From the NCBI GenBank assembly GCA_015146655.1, contig VKHL01000031.1:62001-126000 (forward strand): 64,000 bases of DNA, read 5' to 3'. The notes under the pieces were generated by a model. That model was not told where the DNA came from, searched no databases, and saw only the letters and a program-made list of their open reading frames with translations. The translations under genes and the position numbers were made by a program. The stretch is from Ochromonas danica. Its lineage: Eukaryota > Sar > Chrysophyceae > Chromulinales > Chromulinaceae. Below are positions 10,859 to 22,680 of this stretch, in pieces; position 1 is the first letter of the stretch, and each line of letters opens with the position of its first letter.

Positions 10859-13588
10859 TTATTTACGTGCAAACAAAGTAACATGTAAAATCTTTCCCTT
10901 CAACTCGTGTTGAGTTTCCTGCCACACTAAAGGCAGTTGAAGAGAATTAACTTTTACGAAGTCTTCGCGGAGGCGTTGGACCAGTCCTTCCTCAGATAGC
11001 ACAGCCGAAGACCCATCCTCCTTCATGAATCCACCCAACCAAAGAGATCGAGGGGTGGCATCTTGAATCCACTGATAGGAGCTCACAACAGCGAGGAGAC
11101 CTTGGCCAGGCTTCACCAGTCCACGAAGACCGCCAAGACGACCCAATAAAGCGTTTGGAGAAGTTAATTGATCCAAAACGTCATTAATAACCACAACATC
11201 AAAATCTCGTAACTCCGCAGGGACGCACATAGGATCAGCACATCGGAAGTCGACTAATCCACGAGCTAAAGGCTTCGGTAATGCAGCCTTGGCTACAAAT
11301 GTCAGTTCACCTTCTCCTTTTAGGGAGATCGTGAGTGTTTGCTCTTTGTTGTGGTTAGCCTTCAACTGTTGGACAAGATCTTTTGCAAACTTAACATGAG
11401 TTTGACTGTGGTCCATACCAATTACGGCATGGAAATGGCGCGCTAGTTGCAGTGAAAGACCCCCAGGTCCACAGCCGATTTCTAGCAAACGACTGGTATG
11501 GAAGTCAGATGTATGCTTTCCAGTCTTGGTGAACATTTGCAACAAAGTTTGTGCCAGTTGTTCCATGGCACTGCCACCAGCCAACCCATGAGGAACGGGA
11601 AGAAAGTGCTTGGCGAGAACTGCATTCTCTCTTTGAGCAGCATGAAGCTTGGCAACATCTGCTTGCTGCTTCAAAGCTTCCGATTGGCTACGACGAAATG
11701 GATAGCTACCAACGAAAGGTCCTGGAGCATCTGTGTCAGAAGTCAGCAAAGCAGTCTCCGCGGTTCCCAAAGGTTCCACCAAGCGGAAAGAAGCGTGTTG
11801 GTGAAAATGAGGACGGAAATGAAAACGACTGTGTACTGACGCCTCATCTCCAGTGCTGATAAAGCTGCCTCCTTGGATAACATGGTGTAGCCCATCGAAG
11901 CAAGGAGTGGAGAAATCCTCGTAGAAGGGGTGAACGCGAAAACCAGGTAATGCACAAAAATAATCTTCAGTCCATTCCCAAGCATTTCCAAACACATCGT
12001 GAAAGCCTTTCTTGTTAGCAGGGTTAGCATTGACAGGACTCATGGATGAATGGGCCAAGTTAATATTGTATCCAGCACCACGGACCATTTCATTGCCTGC
12101 AAACTGGACAGCGTGATCATTTGTCTTGACAGAGATATCTGCATTATCTCGAATTGCGCGATGCTCTAACTCAGTCAGAATGCGATAGTTCTTGCCGTCT
12201 TTTTCACTCTTCCATTTGGCAAACGCTGAAGCTTCATGGTAATTGACCCAGACGGGCCAATCCCACGGCATTGCGACAGTGTCAAATAGAACGCGCAAAT
12301 TATACTGATGAGAGCCCTGAGGTCCGCATGCTTTCCACATAACCGGCCACTTTACGTTACGAAAGGTGCGCCACTGCCAGCCAGGCTCAGACCAGAGGTC
12401 TTGTCTAGCATAACCTCCATCCCGCACAAACTCCAAGAATTCACCATTGGTCGCCTTGAACTTTGCCGCACGGAAAGCTGGCACCTCAAATTCGCGTTGA
12501 CCGTACTCATTGTCCCAACCAAAAGAGGGAAATGATCGGGGCTTTCCGATCACCACTCTTTGGGCGGGAACAGAAATCATCTCATTGGACGGATAGTGCA
12601 CTCCAGCAATTGGCTTCAAAACTGCTTTGTCAGCAGGTGGAATAGATGGATGATAGGAGGGAAACCCTTCAGGAAAACGCACACAATCATTGGGTAACTC
12701 GTTGATCAAAACTGAAGAAGTCTCAATGTGGATACGCTCATGTTCAAAAGCCATCACCAATGCCCACAATGGACTATCAGGACCAATTGATCTAACCTGG
12801 TCATCCGTAAGACTCTTAATAGAAGATGAAATGGCGCTGTACGCTTTCTGGCGATACTCGTGCACTTGCTGGACAGAAGGCCAAGACATTTTGTTCTTTG
12901 ACAAGTCGTCCCAGGACATTTCGTCTACCCCAACTTCAAATATTGATTCAAGGTAAGGATCAATAGGGTCTTTCATTAAACCAGCTACACGAAGCTTGTT
13001 GATGTAGAAGACGGCAGGATGACCGTAGTAGAAGATCATGGGATGGCGGAGGTCGTGGTAGGGTGGACGGATGAACGTCTCCTCACCTTGAAGACTACCC
13101 AAGAGCACCTCAGTCAATGTCCAGCTATTATCAAAATAAGCATGGAGAGATTCTTTTGAACAAGAATCAAAAGTAAAAAGAGGCAAGGAGTAAAGTTTGC
13201 CATCTGCTGCAAAACCCGGGCATTGCTTAGGCAACACACCAGTAAACCAGTCTGCTCCACGAGGTCCTCTAAGATTCATGGACTCTGGTACTGCAGATTC
13301 TTTAATAGCGGGCTCATAACCGGTGGTTGACACCCAGTGCTCAACAGCAGGTTGCTTGGCAGAAACAGCTGTGGACAGATATAGCTTGGAAGCTTCACGA
13401 AATACATATTTGTCATTAGAAAATGACAATTCTAATGCTGTTAAAGCATGAAATGAACGAAAAGATGGGATTGTTGAAGAAACAACTGCATTAGTCTTGC
13501 GTGGCAGTGCATGATCAAACAGCAATCTCGCTCGTTCTTTATTCAAGGCAGCCACAAACCTTTTAGGATCGCGGCAGATAGGAATCAT
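10859..13588 (-). CDS. ovoA: 5-histidylcysteine sulfoxide synthase / ovothiol methyltransferase
   Basis: Single exon, 909 residues. OvoA joins cysteine to C5 of histidine using iron and O2, then its C-terminal domain methylates the thiol-histidine, giving ovothiol A, a redox buffer. The N-terminal half shows the OvoA signature RGADWFTG, then a long conserved run containing HDLRHPMIFYYGH and FEVGVDEMSWDDLSKN. It also has the DinB-type iron ligand motif HERIHIE (His283, His287). The middle is a formylglycine-generating-enzyme-like fold with GNAWEWTEDYF. The C-terminal third is a class I methyltransferase (LLEIGCGPGGLSLQLA). The first ~50 residues are not part of the family core and could be a targeting sequence. 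Divergent to the VASt-like gene. Confidence 0.95.
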   Translation of the reverse strand: MIPICRDPKRFVAALNKERARLLFDHALPRKTNAVVSSTIPSFRSFHALTALELSFSNDKYVFREASKLYLSTAVSAKQPAVEHWVSTTGYEPAIKESAVPESMNLRGPRGADWFTGVLPKQCPGFAADGKLYSLPLFTFDSCSKESLHAYFDNSWTLTEVLLGSLQGEETFIRPPYHDLRHPMIFYYGHPAVFYINKLRVAGLMKDPIDPYLESIFEVGVDEMSWDDLSKNKMSWPSVQQVHEYRQKAYSAISSSIKSLTDDQVRSIGPDSPLWALVMAFEHERIHIETSSVLINELPNDCVRFPEGFPSYHPSIPPADKAVLKPIAGVHYPSNEMISVPAQRVVIGKPRSFPSFGWDNEYGQREFEVPAFRAAKFKATNGEFLEFVRDGGYARQDLWSEPGWQWRTFRNVKWPVMWKACGPQGSHQYNLRVLFDTVAMPWDWPVWVNYHEASAFAKWKSEKDGKNYRILTELEHRAIRDNADISVKTNDHAVQFAGNEMVRGAGYNINLAHSSMSPVNANPANKKGFHDVFGNAWEWTEDYFCALPGFRVHPFYEDFSTPCFDGLHHVIQGGSFISTGDEASVHSRFHFRPHFHQHASFRLVEPLGTAETALLTSDTDAPGPFVGSYPFRRSQSEALKQQADVAKLHAAQRENAVLAKHFLPVPHGLAGGSAMEQLAQTLLQMFTKTGKHTSDFHTSRLLEIGCGPGGLSLQLARHFHAVIGMDHSQTHVKFAKDLVQQLKANHNKEQTLTISLKGEGELTFVAKAALPKPLARGLVDFRCADPMCVPAELRDFDVVVINDVLDQLTSPNALLGRLGGLRGLVKPGQGLLAVVSSYQWIQDATPRSLWLGGFMKEDGSSAVLSEEGLVQRLREDFVKVNSLQLPLVWQETQHELKGKILHVTLFARK

Positions 13589-14418
13589 GATTGGCAGAAT
13601 TAGTTAGTGATGAATCCTCAAAGCGTTTGCCAATCAGAAATGAAATGTCGAAGAGAAGGAAGAGCTGATGATGAAGATGTTGGCTGATGCCACCACGTTG
13701 TTGAGATGACGACAAGATGGCGTTGAGGAAGTGGGAAAAATTGACTTCTGAGAGGGAATTGATTACTTCCCAAGGGAAGAAAAGCCTTCTGACGTCACGT
13801 CCTCCATGTTCCACACCACGACACACATCAAATAGTTCCATGTTCCACGTCATTTCAACTAAATGCCCAAGTCCCTCATCATAGACAGAATGTCAATAAT
13901 AATGTCATCAACAACTGCAGTAGCAAGGGTTGGGGTTAGGTTAACGAACTTGATTACACTACCCCATATTGTTAGAGCAGCCATTTTCTATCCTATCACA
14001 CACTATACACATGCTTTCCTCTATCAGGTCTTTACAAGATTTCACCTAACATTTCTGCCTTTGTTCGATTAATATCTTCTTCATTTTGAATTTACAATAG
14101 CTTAATATAGGATAGTTAATTCAAGATTTCAAGTTTTGAGTCATAAAGTGAATGTTGCTCCTCTTGCTCAGGATTCATGAAGTTTAAAGTTTTAATTCTT
14201 TAATGTGTGTAAGAATATACTAGTATGGTGTTTTGTTCCATAGAAAAGCAAGATTCAGGGGATCTTCCTGACATTCTCTCCCAGCTATTTCCATTACCAC
14301 GCACCACAACAATAGATTAGAAATGGGGACAGATGCGTCCAGCAGGAGAGAGGAGAGGGTGATATCGATCTGCGGATGTCGATCATATTCTAACCTGTAT
14401 TCTCCTTCCTTCACACTG
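13589..14418. other. Bidirectional intergenic region, OvoA to VASt-like gene
   Basis: About 830 bp between divergent genes. Near the OvoA start, GATTGGCA at ~13590 and TGCCAATC at ~13629 face each other like paired CCAAT boxes. No coding or RNA gene is supported; open frames on both strands lack structure. Confidence 0.45.
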
Positions 14419-15122
14419 ATGTCTTCCTTGCCAGCTGCAAACTTTGTTGATGATGCTGAACGAGCGAGATTGAAGCATGTCCCAGTGCAGAATCGAACTT
14501 TAGCATTGTCCTTGGATAAGTTCCTTGAATTGTTCTTCCTTGAAGGAGCACCATTTAACTCGAAAATGTATGTTTAGGACATTCTATTATCGTCTATCTT
14601 CTCATAGTAAGTAATGCTTCTTTCTATTTATATTCAGATTTCGTGAAAGTGCTCAAGATCGAGACGTAGAGATGACTGCTTGGCAAGAGACAAGTCCTGG
14701 ACAATACCAACGAGAACAAAAGTTTGTGAAGCCTATGTCTATACCTGGAATTAGTAAAACCCGAGGTATCACCACTCAAACCATGAAGCGATATGAAGAC
14801 GCGGGATGGTTGATCTTCTCCTCCACTGACCTCTTCGATGTGCCCGCGGCAGGATGTTTTGTCATTGAGGATGTTCTTGAGGTAGGATTGCCGATATCGT
14901 GACATCGTTCCTTATCATCTGTTTCTCACGATCATTCTATTGGACTTTGTTTGTTGATTGTGTCAGGTTAAAGTGCTCGGACCCGAATTGCTCAGTTTAA
15001 CTCATTCCTATCGCGTAAACTTCATCAAGTCTACAATAATGAAGATCTTTGTTAACATGAACAGTCAGTCTGAGATGGACAAACTTCTGCCAGTCTTGTT
15101 CGACTTCTTCGAAAAGGTTTGA
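14419..15122 (+). CDS. Small VASt-like (StAR-related lipid-transfer type) protein
   Basis: Three exons: 14419-14567, 14638-14881 and 14967-15122; 182 residues with consistent phases. The order of segments resembles a VASt domain, the START-like lipid/sterol-binding module usually found after a GRAM domain. A helix with LDKFLELFFLEGAPF leads, then WQETSPGQYQREQKF, then a strand with GISKTRGITTQTMKRY, a conserved VLEVKVLG-type strand and a final helix. Here the domain stands alone with no GRAM or membrane anchor, so it may act as a soluble lipid carrier; that is inference. The last exon could instead splice at 15117 to an exon near 15184, adding about 11 residues. Homology was judged by eye. 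Confidence 0.6.
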
Positions 15123-15384
15123 TCGGTGCATTTGATCATTCTTAACTCATTGCGAGTAATTCATGTTTGCAATCATATCATAGAATGCAAAGAGTGGGAC
15201 AGCAGATGCCTTATGAAGATCGTCAAAACCATATTTAAGATTTTCTTAAGATAATCGCATTGTTCACTACGTCATCGCAAACTACATAGCAAACTTATTA
15301 TTAACATACGTTACTATTAAGCACGATGATTAAATTGTATTTTCCCCGGCCAGCTGTTTAGAATTGTGAAATGAGCCCTCGGGC

Positions 15385-16635
15385 TTAGTTGTCGAAAGTA
15401 ATAATTGTACGGCCTTCAATCTGACCATTCTTGAGCTTTTCGAAAATATCGTTAATATCTTCAAGCTTGCGTGTTTGGACGGTGCACTTCACTTCTCCTC
15501 GAGCCGCGAAATCAAGAGCCTCGTGGAGATCCTCCCGTGTTCCCACAATGGAGCCGCGAATTGTGATTCTCTTCAAAACAACATCGAAGATGGGAGTGGG
15601 GAAACTGCCGGGCGGGAGACCACAGCAAACAACAGTGCCTTTACGTCTGCAAATATCGGTTCCAAGTGCGAACGCAGGAGGAGAAGTAGCAATGACCAAA
15701 GCGCCGTGTACACCTCCTTCAGTGTAATCCATGGTGTCCTTAACCGCATTTGGAGAGGTAGCATCGATATAGTATTCTGCTCCGATAGACTTGCAGTATG
15801 CTGATTTGCTTTGACCGACATCGTAAGCAATTGGGCGTAAGCCCATAGCCTTGGCATATTGTACTGCTAAGTGTCCCAAACCACCAGCAGCGCCAATAAT
15901 ACCAAGGAACTGTCCTGGTCGCACATCGGCCTCCTTAATTCCTTTGTAAGACGTCACACCAGCGCAAAGGATAGCTATGTAACACAACCAACGGATTAGT
16001 AAAACAAGATTAAGTATCAATGAGACATTACGAACTTACGTGCTGCCTGCTCAAAGCTGACTTTCTCTGGAATTTTCACAGCATGGGATGCAGCAGCGAT
16101 AGCATATTCACCCAAGCATCCATCAACAGAATAACCCGAATTTTGCTGATTGACACAGAGTGTCTCCCAGCCTTGAATACAGTATTCACAATGGCCACAG
16201 GCGCTGTGCAACCACGCCACGCCAACTCGATCACCCACCTTCAGATTGGTAACGTCTGAGCCAACTGCAGCAACAATACCAGCTCCTTCATGTCCTGGGA
16301 TTAACGGCATCTTTGCTTTAACAGGCCTAAGAAAAAAGAAGATATCATTGGAGGTGAGGGAGTGAACTTCAAGTTCATATGAATCCTTACCAGTCGCCTT
16401 GGACTGCATGGACGTCCGTGTGGCAACAACCAGAAGCCTTAATCTTGACCAAAACTTCATGAGACTTTGGAGTAGGAATCTCTACGTTCTGAATTTGGAA
16501 AGGAGCCTTGTAAGTGGGACAAACTGCAGCTTGCATTAGCCGGCCAGGATGGTTTAATCCCCATGCTTCGACAAATGCGATCGAAAGGACCGCCAAAACA
16601 ACTAGAAGGGAAAGGATAGAGAATCTACTTGGCAT
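15385..16635 (-). CDS. Zinc-dependent alcohol dehydrogenase with N-terminal signal sequence
   Basis: Three exons, 16635-16391, 16326-16040 and 15974-15385; 373 residues. This is a medium-chain dehydrogenase close to bacterial AdhA/AdhP and yeast ADH1. It has the catalytic zinc motif [14 protein letters not shown], the GHEGAGIV segment, the structural-zinc cysteines ([15 protein letters not shown]) and the Rossmann motif [14 protein letters not shown]. The reaction is alcohol to aldehyde with NAD(P). The N-terminus has a hydrophobic signal of about 25 residues ending near SIAFVEAWG, absent from cytosolic homologues, so the enzyme probably enters the secretory route. An Ala-Phe pair there leaves plastid import possible. 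The splice joins restore the family motif [13 protein letters not shown]. Confidence 0.9.
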
Positions 16636-16974
16636 ACTGTGTCTATATTCTTTTCTATATTATGAATATGTGGAGAGTATTGATTGAACCAACCAGATCG
16701 AAGTCAAGTCAAGTGCAGTGGTGAGGTGAGGTGCAGTGCCAGTGCAGTGTGGGGTGCTCCCACAGCGGTGAGTGGCTGTGTTGAAGCGTTTTCCTGGACA
16801 AACTGCTTCTTCCCCGCCTTGACAGGAACGAAGTTTGTCATCAAAGTTCCATACATTGCACAGTACCTGTAGTTTGTTGACTAATGAAAAAATGCTGTGC
16901 TTTACATGCGCAGAGAAGAGTAATTTAAGAATTACAAGTTAAGTTATGATTGGAGGAGTTATAAATGTATTTTG
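16636..16974. other. Spacer between ADH and the kinesin gene
   Basis: About 340 bp between the ADH start and the kinesin stop, both on the minus strand. It contains a degenerate run of GTGCAGTG/GAGGTGAG words at ~16710-16760. No gene is seen. Confidence 0.4.
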
Positions 16975-19413
16975 TTACTCAACCCAACTGGCAATTGATT
17001 GGGCTGCTAACGATGCTCGTCGAGTGGAGCGACGCAATGGTTGCTGGGGATCAGCATTTTCTTTGTTAAGCTTCACAGCATCGACAGAAAATCCAACCTT
17101 GGTGCTTTTGCGTCTGCTCTTTGGTTGTTTATCATCACACTGATCGACGTGAACAACATTAGGATCCAGCACCTGTAGAGGTTTGGTAGATCTCGTAGTT
17201 CTGGTAGCTGGCTCGTCCACATTTTCTTTAGAAGATGAACGAGAGGTTTTGGGCTCCATATCATCTAAACGCTGCTCACCATCAGCAAGTGGTGCCGATA
17301 TTGCTCCGTTTGAGACAGAAGTGGTAACATCCTGTAAGCTGTCCAGCATTGCTGTGATATGGGCGATAGATTTTCTTCTTGCAGCAATACCAGAAGTTAG
17401 ATTTCCACGTACACCACTGCCTCTTCGTCCTTGGAGATTTGTTGCTGACAAGGATGCTCTCGTAGGTTGACCCAGCTCAAATTTAGGACATGATTCACTC
17501 ACCCAGTCAGTCTTTGTGTCTGGATGAGATTCTTCATCAGGTTCATTGTTCTCCACTACCATTGCAGAACTTTTGGCAGATTCAGCAATAGGTCTATGAA
17601 CCCAAGCCATAGGATTTTCCACAGGCTCGGGTATAACCACATGATCATCTGTTTTGGAAATCTTTGGAGGTGGTGGAGCTACCTGGTTTTCCTTCACGTC
17701 ACACTCGTCAATAGATGCCTCCCTTGATATCGCAATGCTCTGTCTCTTCGAAATTCGACTAGAAGATCTCAATGAAGGCAGCATGGAGGCACGTCTCTTT
17801 TTGCCATTTGCACACTCTTCATTGGTATCTTCTTTCTCCCGAGGAGCAATCTCAACTAATGCAGCAGAATCCAATGAAGGTATTTTAGTTAACACCTTTG
17901 CTGGAGAAAGACGCATTTTAGACTTCACATGAATTGGCTTGGTATTATCATCTTCAATATCAATTTCCGAGACCTCGGATTGATTAATCATTGAATCACC
18001 AGAAGAAATGAAATCACTTACAGTATCTTGTGCTGTAGACAGAGAAGACATGGAAAGATCAAATTCCAAGTCACTGACTCTGCTAAGTTCATTATTTTGA
18101 CATTGTAATTCATAAATGCTCACTGATTCAATAAGTTCAAAGTCTGGTGGTAATATACCATTATTAGCAAGGACAGTACTTTTGAAATATTCTAATTCAA
18201 TAATCTTATCCTCAAGACTTCGAATAGTTTGTCTTAGTTGATTATTTTCATCTCGTAATTTAGTCTCTCGCTCTACCCAACTGGTTTCTTTCATTTGAAC
18301 ACCTTTTACCATTGCATTGACTTTAATATTTTTCGCTCTATTGGCATATTTCAATGTATTGTGAGAATCTTCATAAGTTTGATCAGATGGATTGATATTA
18401 GCTATCATAATCAGATGACCATTCCCTTCCAAAGAACTTTTCAAAAGATGAGTTAGCTTGGAGTCACGATACTTGACATTCGTAGTCTTGCCAGACGCAT
18501 TTTCTGCCAATGCATTAATACAATTTGCTAAAGCAAGAAGTGATTTGTTAATATTGGCACCTTCTTGTAGTCTTGCACCACGATTACAAGTAGCAGAAGC
18601 TCTTTCAGATCCTGCCAAATCGATGAGAGCAAGTTTGGACTCAATCATTCCATCTCTACCAGAATCTGAACGAATATTATGTCTGACAACAAGTTGTAAA
18701 ATAGCATGAGATCTAGAAGAAACTACATTAGCCATCGTCGCCTCAGTCTTCCTTCTTTTGTTTCCTTGTATAATACAATCAATCACTTGTTCATAGGTTG
18801 TAACAGGTTGTTCAGTGAGACCAGCTGCTGCTACAATCCCTTTCTCTTTATCTTCACGAACTGATAAGACTCGACTAGAAGAATCTAATAAATCATAAAC
18901 TTGTTCATTATAGACTTCTAAGAAACTTAGATAAAGTTGATAAGATTCTCCAATTGTACATTGTTTGGATTTCTTCTTTAAACTTACAAACACATCTTTA
19001 ACAGCTTTAGGGATAATACCAGCATCACCATGTGTTGCAGCAGAATCAGCTCGTGTATTACCAAGCATTGTATGTGTCTTTCCAGCACCTGTAGCACCAT
19101 AAGCAAAGACAGTGACATTATATCCTTCGAGTACTTTAGAGATATACGGTTGAGCTGTTCGTTGATAGACTTCCAGCTGATCTGCACTATCATCAAATAC
19201 TTCATCAAAGGCATATTCATTAATAATAGGTTGTTGTGATTTTAGATAACCATTTTGATCACCATTCTTCTTAATTGCAACAACTTTATTACCAAACACT
19301 TGACAACAAGATCGATGTCCACCATCAACTTCATTACCACTAAGAGGACGAATCCTTACAGCAACAAGGATATTAGACGACGATGAAGAAGAAGAATCAC
19401 TCTCTGTATTCAT
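16975..19413 (-). CDS. N-terminal motor kinesin, kinesin-8-like
   Basis: Single exon, 812 residues. The motor domain spans about residues 13-370, with P-loop GATGAGKTHT (106-115), switch I SSRSHAILQ and switch II DLAGSERA. The pattern NTLKYANRAKNIK at its end and the YGATGAGKTHTMLG loop fit kinesin-8 (KIF18/Kip3), motors that walk to microtubule plus ends and control their length in mitosis and cilia. A short coiled coil follows (about 380-415). The tail is long, charged and Ser/Thr-rich with RRxS-type basic patches near the end, which could bind microtubules. Subfamily is inferred from motor motifs only. Divergent from SUV3 with about 205 bp between start codons. Confidence 0.88.
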   Translation of the reverse strand: MNTESDSSSSSSSNILVAVRIRPLSGNEVDGGHRSCCQVFGNKVVAIKKNGDQNGYLKSQQPIINEYAFDEVFDDSADQLEVYQRTAQPYISKVLEGYNVTVFAYGATGAGKTHTMLGNTRADSAATHGDAGIIPKAVKDVFVSLKKKSKQCTIGESYQLYLSFLEVYNEQVYDLLDSSSRVLSVREDKEKGIVAAAGLTEQPVTTYEQVIDCIIQGNKRRKTEATMANVVSSRSHAILQLVVRHNIRSDSGRDGMIESKLALIDLAGSERASATCNRGARLQEGANINKSLLALANCINALAENASGKTTNVKYRDSKLTHLLKSSLEGNGHLIMIANINPSDQTYEDSHNTLKYANRAKNIKVNAMVKGVQMKETSWVERETKLRDENNQLRQTIRSLEDKIIELEYFKSTVLANNGILPPDFELIESVSIYELQCQNNELSRVSDLEFDLSMSSLSTAQDTVSDFISSGDSMINQSEVSEIDIEDDNTKPIHVKSKMRLSPAKVLTKIPSLDSAALVEIAPREKEDTNEECANGKKRRASMLPSLRSSSRISKRQSIAISREASIDECDVKENQVAPPPPKISKTDDHVVIPEPVENPMAWVHRPIAESAKSSAMVVENNEPDEESHPDTKTDWVSESCPKFELGQPTRASLSATNLQGRRGSGVRGNLTSGIAARRKSIAHITAMLDSLQDVTTSVSNGAISAPLADGEQRLDDMEPKTSRSSSKENVDEPATRTTRSTKPLQVLDPNVVHVDQCDDKQPKSRRKSTKVGFSVDAVKLNKENADPQQPLRRSTRRASLAAQSIASWVE

Positions 19414-19618
19414 GATTTCCAGTAATCTCTGTAGTATTAGTCTAGTAGCAGCAATAACAGATTCAATCGAGCAGTGGAGGGATAGTCAACGGTCAGGATG
19501 GAGGGCCAAATCTTCAAATCTTCAAAATCTGAGTCTGGCTCTCCAGCGATGAATGAGTTGGATGGTTGGATGAAATTAGTGTGAGAGATTGAGAAATATA
19601 GTCAATGAATAAAGAAGG

Positions 19619-19710
19619 ATGTTAAGGGCTATATTCAATCATAATCGTAGCTCATCACTCTTCTCATCGAAACGATTCACTTATTCTCTTTTGAATACTA
19701 TTCGTTTTCG

Positions 19711-19753
<43 letters not shown>

Positions 19754-22407
19754 GTCAAGGCAGGTCCTGTTCCTCCAAAGGCACAGCAGGATGATGCTGC
19801 TGCTAATGATGCTGGAATGAGAATTGCGAAAACACGTAATGTGATTAATTCACTTTTTGAACAAATTATAACCAATACAGATTATATTAGTCAAGTAAAA
19901 GAACATTATATTGACTCGTTAACATGGAGAACGTATGCTAATCAAGTTCGTCGTAAAGTTATTAAAGATCCTTCTTCTATCTTCTCTACTACAACTGAAC
20001 TTTCTAAATTTAATACATTATTAAATAAACTAACTGATGATGAGTTTCATAACCTATTAGAAGTCATTATAAATGATGAAAATGGTAATGGTGAAAAACC
20101 TAAACCAAGTATTGAACGAAAAGAAGCTGAAACAATGATTTATCATCAGATGGTCTCTATGATGAAAGCTGAGTTATCAAATGTTATGGAAACAAATAAG
20201 CTATTAAGTAACTGTGTTGACTTTACTTTCCCTCATGAATGGTATCCTCATGCAAGGTTAATGAAACGTAAAATCTATTATCATGGTGGACCTACTAATA
20301 GTGGAAAGGTGATGATAATAATGATCATAGACTGACTATTAATTAACCACTTCTTATAGTTGTTAACCACCTTTTTCTTCTCTATATTCATCATATGTTT
20401 GTATGTATGTTTGCTATAAAACAGACTTATTATGCTATTCAACGACTAAAGGAAGCTTCTGCTAAGCATGGAGGTGGTTTGTATTGTGGTCCATTACGTT
20501 TGTTAGCGTTAGAGATTTATGATACTTTGAATCGTCTTGGTGTACCAACTAATCTGATCACAGGTCAAGAAAAGCGTATTTTACCTGGTACTTCACATAC
20601 TTCATGTACTGTTGAAATGGTGAACATTTCTCGTACTTATGATGTTGCAGTAATTGATGAAATTCAAATGATTTGTGATCGTCATCGATCTCATGCATGG
20701 TATGAATATTTTGACATGCTGATTACTTGACTTTGTCTCTTGACTATCTATTGACTATTTGTTATTAGGACGAGAGTGTTATTGGGTCTTCGTGCAAGAG
20801 AAATTCATCTTTGTGGTGGTCTTGAAGCAGCAGAGTTAGTTAGGAATCTTTGTGAGACTACCAAAGATGACTTTGAATTAGTGCAATATGATCGTCTATC
20901 CAAGTTAGAGTGAGTTGGATTGTCTCTCTCAATAGATGTTCCTTTGTCTTATTGTTACATCACATGTGTTGTTGTTTAGGGTGGAAAGTGAATCTCTACG
21001 TGGTGATTACTCTAAAGTACGTCCAGGAGACTGTATAGTTGCATTCTCAGTGGCAGAGATTTTCGCTATTAGGAAGCAGATTGAAACACTTACAAAACTC
21101 AAATGTGCTGTGATATATGGACAGTTGCCTTCTGAGACAAGATCTACACAAGCTCGGTTATTCAACGATGATAACTCTGGCTATGATGTATTGGTTGCTT
21201 CGGATGCTATTGGCATGGGACTTAATCTCAATATTGGCCGAATTATCTTCCATAATACATTTAAATTTGCAGGTCCTGGAATTGTAGAGCATATTGAACC
21301 TTTTCATATCAAGCAAATTGCTGGACGTGCTGGAAGAAAGTCATCTAAGTTTAGTGTTGGCAAGGTAACGACTTGGCAGGAGCCTGATCTAGCCTATGTC
21401 AAAGCAGTCATGGAATGGGATATCCCACCCATCAACGCCACGGGTATTTTCCCCTCAGCACCACAATTACATGAATTTATCACAAGATTACAACAACATC
21501 AAGCTGACCGTCCAGCTACTTCATCTGATAAGGAAAACGGAAGTCACATAGCTTCTACTGTCCCTACCACTTTATCTCAACCAGTGACAGATATTCAGCT
21601 CTCAGCAGTCATTGAACGATTTATCGGTTTATCTCAAACTGATCCTCGTTATTTCATTTGCGATACAAAGAGCTTTTCCACCATTACTAATTGGTTACAT
21701 CCCATTCCCATGTCTCTTGAGGATAAGTAAGCAAACATCTTCTTCTTCTTCTTCTTATCTATCTTGTATTTCATTAGAGCTAATTTTGTGTTTTAAGGTT
21801 TACCTTTGCTTGTGCACCAGCCAATTTCAAGAATTCCATGACGATGACCAACCTCTATCAATATGCTGCACTCTATGCTTGTGGTCGTCCTGTCCCTTTG
21901 AATGTTCGCCTTAATAAGGCACTTCCAAGAGATCTCTTGTCATTCAGAAGGCTATGTGATCAACACAATACCTTGGAGCTGTACCTTTGGCTTTCAAATC
22001 ATTTCCCCACCAATTTTATTGAAAGAGAAACCTGCATCTATATGAAGAACTATGCCACAAATCTTATCGAAAAGTCTCTCCCCGCTCATTCCTTCCGCAA
22101 TGATATTGATTTAGTGGATTCTAGTTATCGGAGATTGGCAAAAAAGATTCGTGGTGAGCGTTTGCCGCCATTAAGATATGGCTTGGAATTACGTGAAAGA
22201 ACAGCTCAATATTTAGCACAGATTCCTGTGAATCTTCGATATGTTGCAGCACCTGGACTTGCTGAGGAAGAAGAGAACGACGCCAAGAAAGAGAAAGTGC
22301 GAAGTGGCTTTAAACCGATTTTAAACCATCGCGCTCGGGAAATAGATGATGATAGAAACTCTATACCTGCGGAAGAGATGATCGATCAGATTTTAAATGC
22401 TCCATAG
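19619..22407 (+). CDS. SUV3: Mitochondrial ATP-dependent RNA helicase SUV3
   Basis: Five exons: 19619-20308, 20425-20699, 20769-20909, 20980-21726 and 21798-22407; 820 residues, phases agree. SUV3 unwinds RNA in mitochondria and feeds it to exonucleases. The N-terminus is Arg/Ser-rich without acids, like a mitochondrial presequence, and contains a serine run coded by a TCA repeat. The helicase core shows [10 protein letters not shown] (Walker A, interrupted by intron 1), a DEIQM box, [12 protein letters not shown] and [12 protein letters not shown]3-type C-terminal helical region follows. An acidic/basic tail ends the protein. The family assignment is firm and the compartment is inferred from the presequence. 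Confidence 0.93.
19711..19753 (+). repeat. (TCA)n microsatellite coding a serine run in SUV3
   Basis: About 14 TCA units in frame encode a polyserine stretch just after the presequence. Length changes in steps of three would be tolerated. Confidence 0.95.
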
Positions 22408-22680
22408 TATGTTGTGTTCAATGTAATCTAAAGGTTTAGAAGTTGACCATGACGCGGAATTTCCTCTCAGTTAGTTGCATCTTGTAGGTGAAGGCGGTGG
22501 AACTAGTCGACCGTTCGCACGCTTGTGTAGTAACCTGTTTTCCAAAATATGGACTATGGTCGAAAAAAAAAAGGTAACATGTAGTAATAAGGTTCATTAA
22601 CTTAGTTCAATGGAGAACAATAGCTCGAAGAAGTACAACCCGACACTGTAACTACTTATGTCAAGCATAAAATTGCATGT

